Made by a program: the position numbers and the translations under genes. A stretch of DNA of 56,252 nucleotides from Halorubrum kocurii JCM 14978 (GTDB lineage Archaea > Halobacteriota > Halobacteria > Halobacteriales > Haloferacaceae), in assembly GCF_000337355.1 (NCBI RefSeq), contig NZ_AOJH01000101.1, positions 1-56,252 of the forward strand. The letters are read 5' to 3'. Position 1 is the stretch's first letter; every line of letters starts with the position of its first letter. The notes under the pieces were generated by a model that had not been told where the DNA came from, did not search any database, and saw nothing but the letters and a program-made list of their open reading frames with translations. Below, in pieces: positions 54,116 through 56,252 of this stretch.

Positions 54116-54898
54116 ATGAGCGGGAAACCGACCGTCGGCGAGTACATGACCCGCGACGTCGAGACCGTGAGCCCCGACGAGACGGTGGGCGCCGTCGCGC
54201 GCCGGATGGCCGACAGCGACGGCCATAACGGGTTCCCCGTCACGCAGGGGCGGACCGTCGAGGGGTTCGTCTCGGCCGCCGACCTCCTGCTCGCCGACGA
54301 GGAGGCCCCCGTCTTCACCGTGATGTCTGACGACCTCATCGTGGCGCACCCGGACATGAAGGTGACCGACGCCGCCCGCGTCATCCTCCGGTCCGGGATC
54401 CAGCGGCTCCCGGTCGTCGACGACGCGGACAACCTCGTCGGCATCATCTCGAACACGGACGTGGTCCGCTCGCAGATCGAGCGCGCCACGCCGAGCAAGG
54501 TGGGCAAGCTGATGCGCACGCTCGAGCAGATCCACAACGTCGGGCTCTCCGAGGAGCGCCGCGAGGTGCGGCTGACCGACCTCACGCCGACGCAGGCCCG
54601 GGTGTACGCCGACGAGCTCGAGGGCCGACAGTACGAGCTGGAGCGCGGGCTGGCGGAGCCGCTCGTCGTCATCGACAACGGCGGCGAGCTCCACCTCGCC
54701 GACGGCCACCACCGCGTGATGGCGGCCCACGAGGCCGGGATCGACGAGATGGACGCGTACGTGATCGTCCCCGACCAGCCGGTCGACCTCGGGATGGCGA
54801 AGACCGCGAAAAACGAGGGGCTCGACGACATCACCGACATCGAGATCGTCGATTACGCCCGGCACCCGCTCGTCGAGACCACGAAGCGGCTCCAGTGA
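54116..54898 (+). CDS. CBS-pair protein with ParB-like nuclease/sulfiredoxin domain
   Basis: A 260-residue cytoplasmic protein. Two CBS motifs are seen (VGEYMTRDVETVSPDETVGA; VMSDDLIVAHPDMKVTDAAR) and probably bind an adenine nucleotide. The C-terminal half has the ParB/Srx pattern: PTQARVYADEL, then EPLVVIDNGGELHLADGHHR. It could be a nucleotide-regulated partition-like or phosphotransfer protein. It sits between the beta-helix genes and the NOP5 region and is a conserved haloarchaeal gene. Confidence 0.82.
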   Translation: MSGKPTVGEYMTRDVETVSPDETVGAVARRMADSDGHNGFPVTQGRTVEGFVSAADLLLADEEAPVFTVMSDDLIVAHPDMKVTDAARVILRSGIQRLPVVDDADNLVGIISNTDVVRSQIERATPSKVGKLMRTLEQIHNVGLSEERREVRLTDLTPTQARVYADELEGRQYELERGLAEPLVVIDNGGELHLADGHHRVMAAHEAGIDEMDAYVIVPDQPVDLGMAKTAKNEGLDDITDIEIVDYARHPLVETTKRLQ

Positions 54899-54965
54899 TC
54901 GCGCCGTCTCCTTCCGACCTCACACCGACGACAGGTTTTTCAGAGTTCGCAGCGAAGTGACGTGT

Positions 54966-55229
54966 ATGAAATCCCGAATTAAGGGCGCGCTGTCCCGGGC
55001 GAAGTACGCGGCCGTCGGGGCGGCGATCGGCGCCGCCGTCGGCGGATTAGTCAGCCGAAACGCGGCGAGCACCGGCGGCGCGCTGGGGGGGCTCGCGGGC
55101 GCGACGCTCGCGGACCTCCGAAGCGGCGCCGACGGCGTCTTCGCGGAGTTCCGGTCGGACTCGGACGACGCGGACGACGCCGAGGAGTCCGACGACGCGG
55201 GCGCGACGATCGAACTGACCGACGAGTAG
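54966..55229 (+). CDS. Small glycine-zipper protein
   Basis: An 87-residue protein from the ATG at 54966; a GTG three codons earlier is possible. The first two thirds is an Ala/Gly-rich amphipathic segment (VGAAIGAAVGGLVSRN, TGGALGGLAGATLADL) of the glycine-zipper type, able to sit in or on a membrane. An acidic Asp/Glu-rich tail follows. No family name is recognised. It is in line with the CBS-ParB and NOP5 genes. Confidence 0.65.
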   Translation: MKSRIKGALSRAKYAAVGAAIGAAVGGLVSRNAASTGGALGGLAGATLADLRSGADGVFAEFRSDSDDADDAEESDDAGATIELTDE

Positions 55230-55328
55230 TCGCCCCGCCGTCCCTGTTTCTCGCGACCGCTCTCGTTCCCAGTCGCGACGCCGGCGTTTCGGGAACGCCT
55301 ATACGACCGGACGGAGTAGCCACGGGCA

Positions 55329-56243
55329 ATGACCGACACCGACGACAGCGCGGGCTGGTTCGCGGGCGGCACGTCCGCCAGCGCCGAGGCCGCGGGCGAC
55401 GAGTCGGCGCTCCGCGCCCGGATCGCCGACGGCGAGGCCGACGCGCCACGCGACTGGCCGCACCTCGCGGTCGAGTCCGGCTTCGCCGACTCGCGAGCGG
55501 ACTACTACGACCGGCTCCACGAGGCGTCCGTCGCGGCGACCCGCGAGGCGGTCCGCGAGCGCGAGCGGGCCGACGACAAACAGCTCGTCCACGCGGTGCG
55601 CGCGATGGACGACTGCGAGCGCACCGCCAACGAGCTGGCCGAGCGCGCCGCGGAGTGGGCCGGGAGCCTCTTCGACGAGGCCGAGCCGGGGATCGAGGGC
55701 GCCCGCGCCGTGGCGGAGCGCGAGCCGGACGGCGAGCTGGAGCGGCGCGCCGTCTCGCTCTCGGCGCGCGTGGCCGACCTCGCCGCGGAGCGCGACGCGC
55801 TCGCCGAGACGATCGACCGGATCGCGCCGGCGGTGGCGCCGAACCTCGCCGAGATGGCCGGTCCGGAGCTCGCCGCGCGCCTGATCGCGCTCGCGGGCGG
55901 GCTGGAGTCGCTCGCGAAGAAGCCTTCCGGGACCGTGCAGGTGCTCGGCGCGGAGGACGCCCTGTTCGCGCACCTCTCCGGACGCGCGCCCTCCCCGAAA
56001 CACGGGATCATCTACACGCACGAGTACGTGCGGAACACCCGTCCCGAGGACCGTGGGTCGGCCTCGCGGGCGCTCGCGGGCAAGCTGACGCTCGCGGCCC
56101 GGGTGGACCACTACTCGGGCGAGCGCCGCGAGACGCTCCACGCGGAGCTCCGCGAGCGGATGGCGACGATCCGAGCACGTGCGGAGGAAGGGAAGGACGA
56201 CGACAGGAGCGGCGGCGACGCCGACGCGGAGGGCGACGTATGA
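55329..56243 (+). CDS. nop5: NOP5/NOP56-family rRNA methylation guide protein
   Basis: A 304-residue core protein of C/D-box small RNPs. The central coiled coil (residues ~90-170) is followed by the Nop domain with HGIIYTHEYVRNTRPEDRGS and SRALAGKLTLAARVDHYSG. It joins L7Ae, the guide RNA and fibrillarin to place 2'-O-methyl groups on rRNA and tRNA. It is shorter than some archaeal NOP5, with an acidic C-terminus. Its stop overlaps the next start (ATGA at 56240), which should be fibrillarin. Confidence 0.92.
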   Translation: MTDTDDSAGWFAGGTSASAEAAGDESALRARIADGEADAPRDWPHLAVESGFADSRADYYDRLHEASVAATREAVRERERADDKQLVHAVRAMDDCERTANELAERAAEWAGSLFDEAEPGIEGARAVAEREPDGELERRAVSLSARVADLAAERDALAETIDRIAPAVAPNLAEMAGPELAARLIALAGGLESLAKKPSGTVQVLGAEDALFAHLSGRAPSPKHGIIYTHEYVRNTRPEDRGSASRALAGKLTLAARVDHYSGERRETLHAELRERMATIRARAEEGKDDDRSGGDADAEGDV

Positions 56244-56252
56244 GCGAGCCCG
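56240..56252 (+). CDS. flpA: Start of fibrillarin gene (truncated by window end)
   Basis: Only the first four codons are present (M-S-E-P), overlapping the NOP5 stop as ATGA. The call rests on the conserved archaeal nop5-fibrillarin gene order, not on the protein sequence. Confidence 0.5.

Noticed and set aside
1-56252. CRISPR arrays, rRNA genes and classical DDE insertion sequences
   Set aside because: No regularly spaced short repeats, no rRNA-like stretch, and no DDE transposase frame were seen; only IS200/IS605-type remnants occur.

Overview
This window is chromosomal DNA from a halophilic archaeon. Most genes are GC-rich and encode strongly acidic proteins. Exported proteins carry Tat (twin-arginine) signals, often ending in a lipobox. 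Promoters are haloarchaeal, with a TATA-like box 25-28 nt upstream of an apparently leaderless start codon. Archaeal marker genes (LonB, NadM, NOP5/fibrillarin, a PilB/PilC-type pair, DUF5793) support this. A Halorubrum-like member of the Haloferacales is my best guess, by inference only.

Layout. (1) 0-3.4 kb: tRNA-Gly(TCC), a divergent pair of related Tat lipoproteins, a CoxG/SRPBCC protein and a flavin-reductase-like protein. (2) 3.4-10.9 kb: an SsuABC/TauABC-like ABC importer (binding protein, ATPase, permease). It is interleaved with two paralogous four-domain proteins of about 480 residues (IPT/TIG-like, no export signal), a second permease without its own ATPase, and a DoxX membrane protein. 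This is the most unusual gene set in the window. (3) 10.9-14.6 kb: a chemotaxis transducer gene interrupted by a 388-bp non-autonomous IS200/IS605-type element inserted next to TTAC, then a Trm9-like methyltransferase. (4) 14.7-19.3 kb: PilC/PilB-type pilus genes and DUF5793. (5) 19.3-44.1 kb: an accessory surface-glycan island with AT-richer spacers and IS200/IS605 relics. It encodes a Wzx-type flippase, three glycosyltransferases, an alkaline-phosphatase-superfamily enzyme, an asparagine-synthase-like protein, a DUF354 protein, DUF1616, a large polytopic membrane protein, an alpha/alpha toroid protein, two beta-propellers, an aldo/keto reductase and two Tat-exported beta-helix proteins. (6) 44.1-48.1 kb: conserved genes (SAM hydrolase, NadM, LonB). 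(7) 48.1-54.1 kb: a second AlkP-superfamily protein and two more beta-helix proteins, one with its Tat signal on a separate overlapping ORF. (8) 54.1 kb to the end: CBS-ParB protein, glycine-zipper protein, NOP5 and the first codons of fibrillarin.

How the parts may work together: region 5 plus the beta-helix genes of region 7 look like machinery to build, export and bind or cleave a surface polysaccharide. Region 2 looks like uptake of a small organic anion, linked to unknown multi-Ig proteins. The transducer is a candidate for reversible inactivation, because precise excision of the element would restore an 847-codon reading frame.
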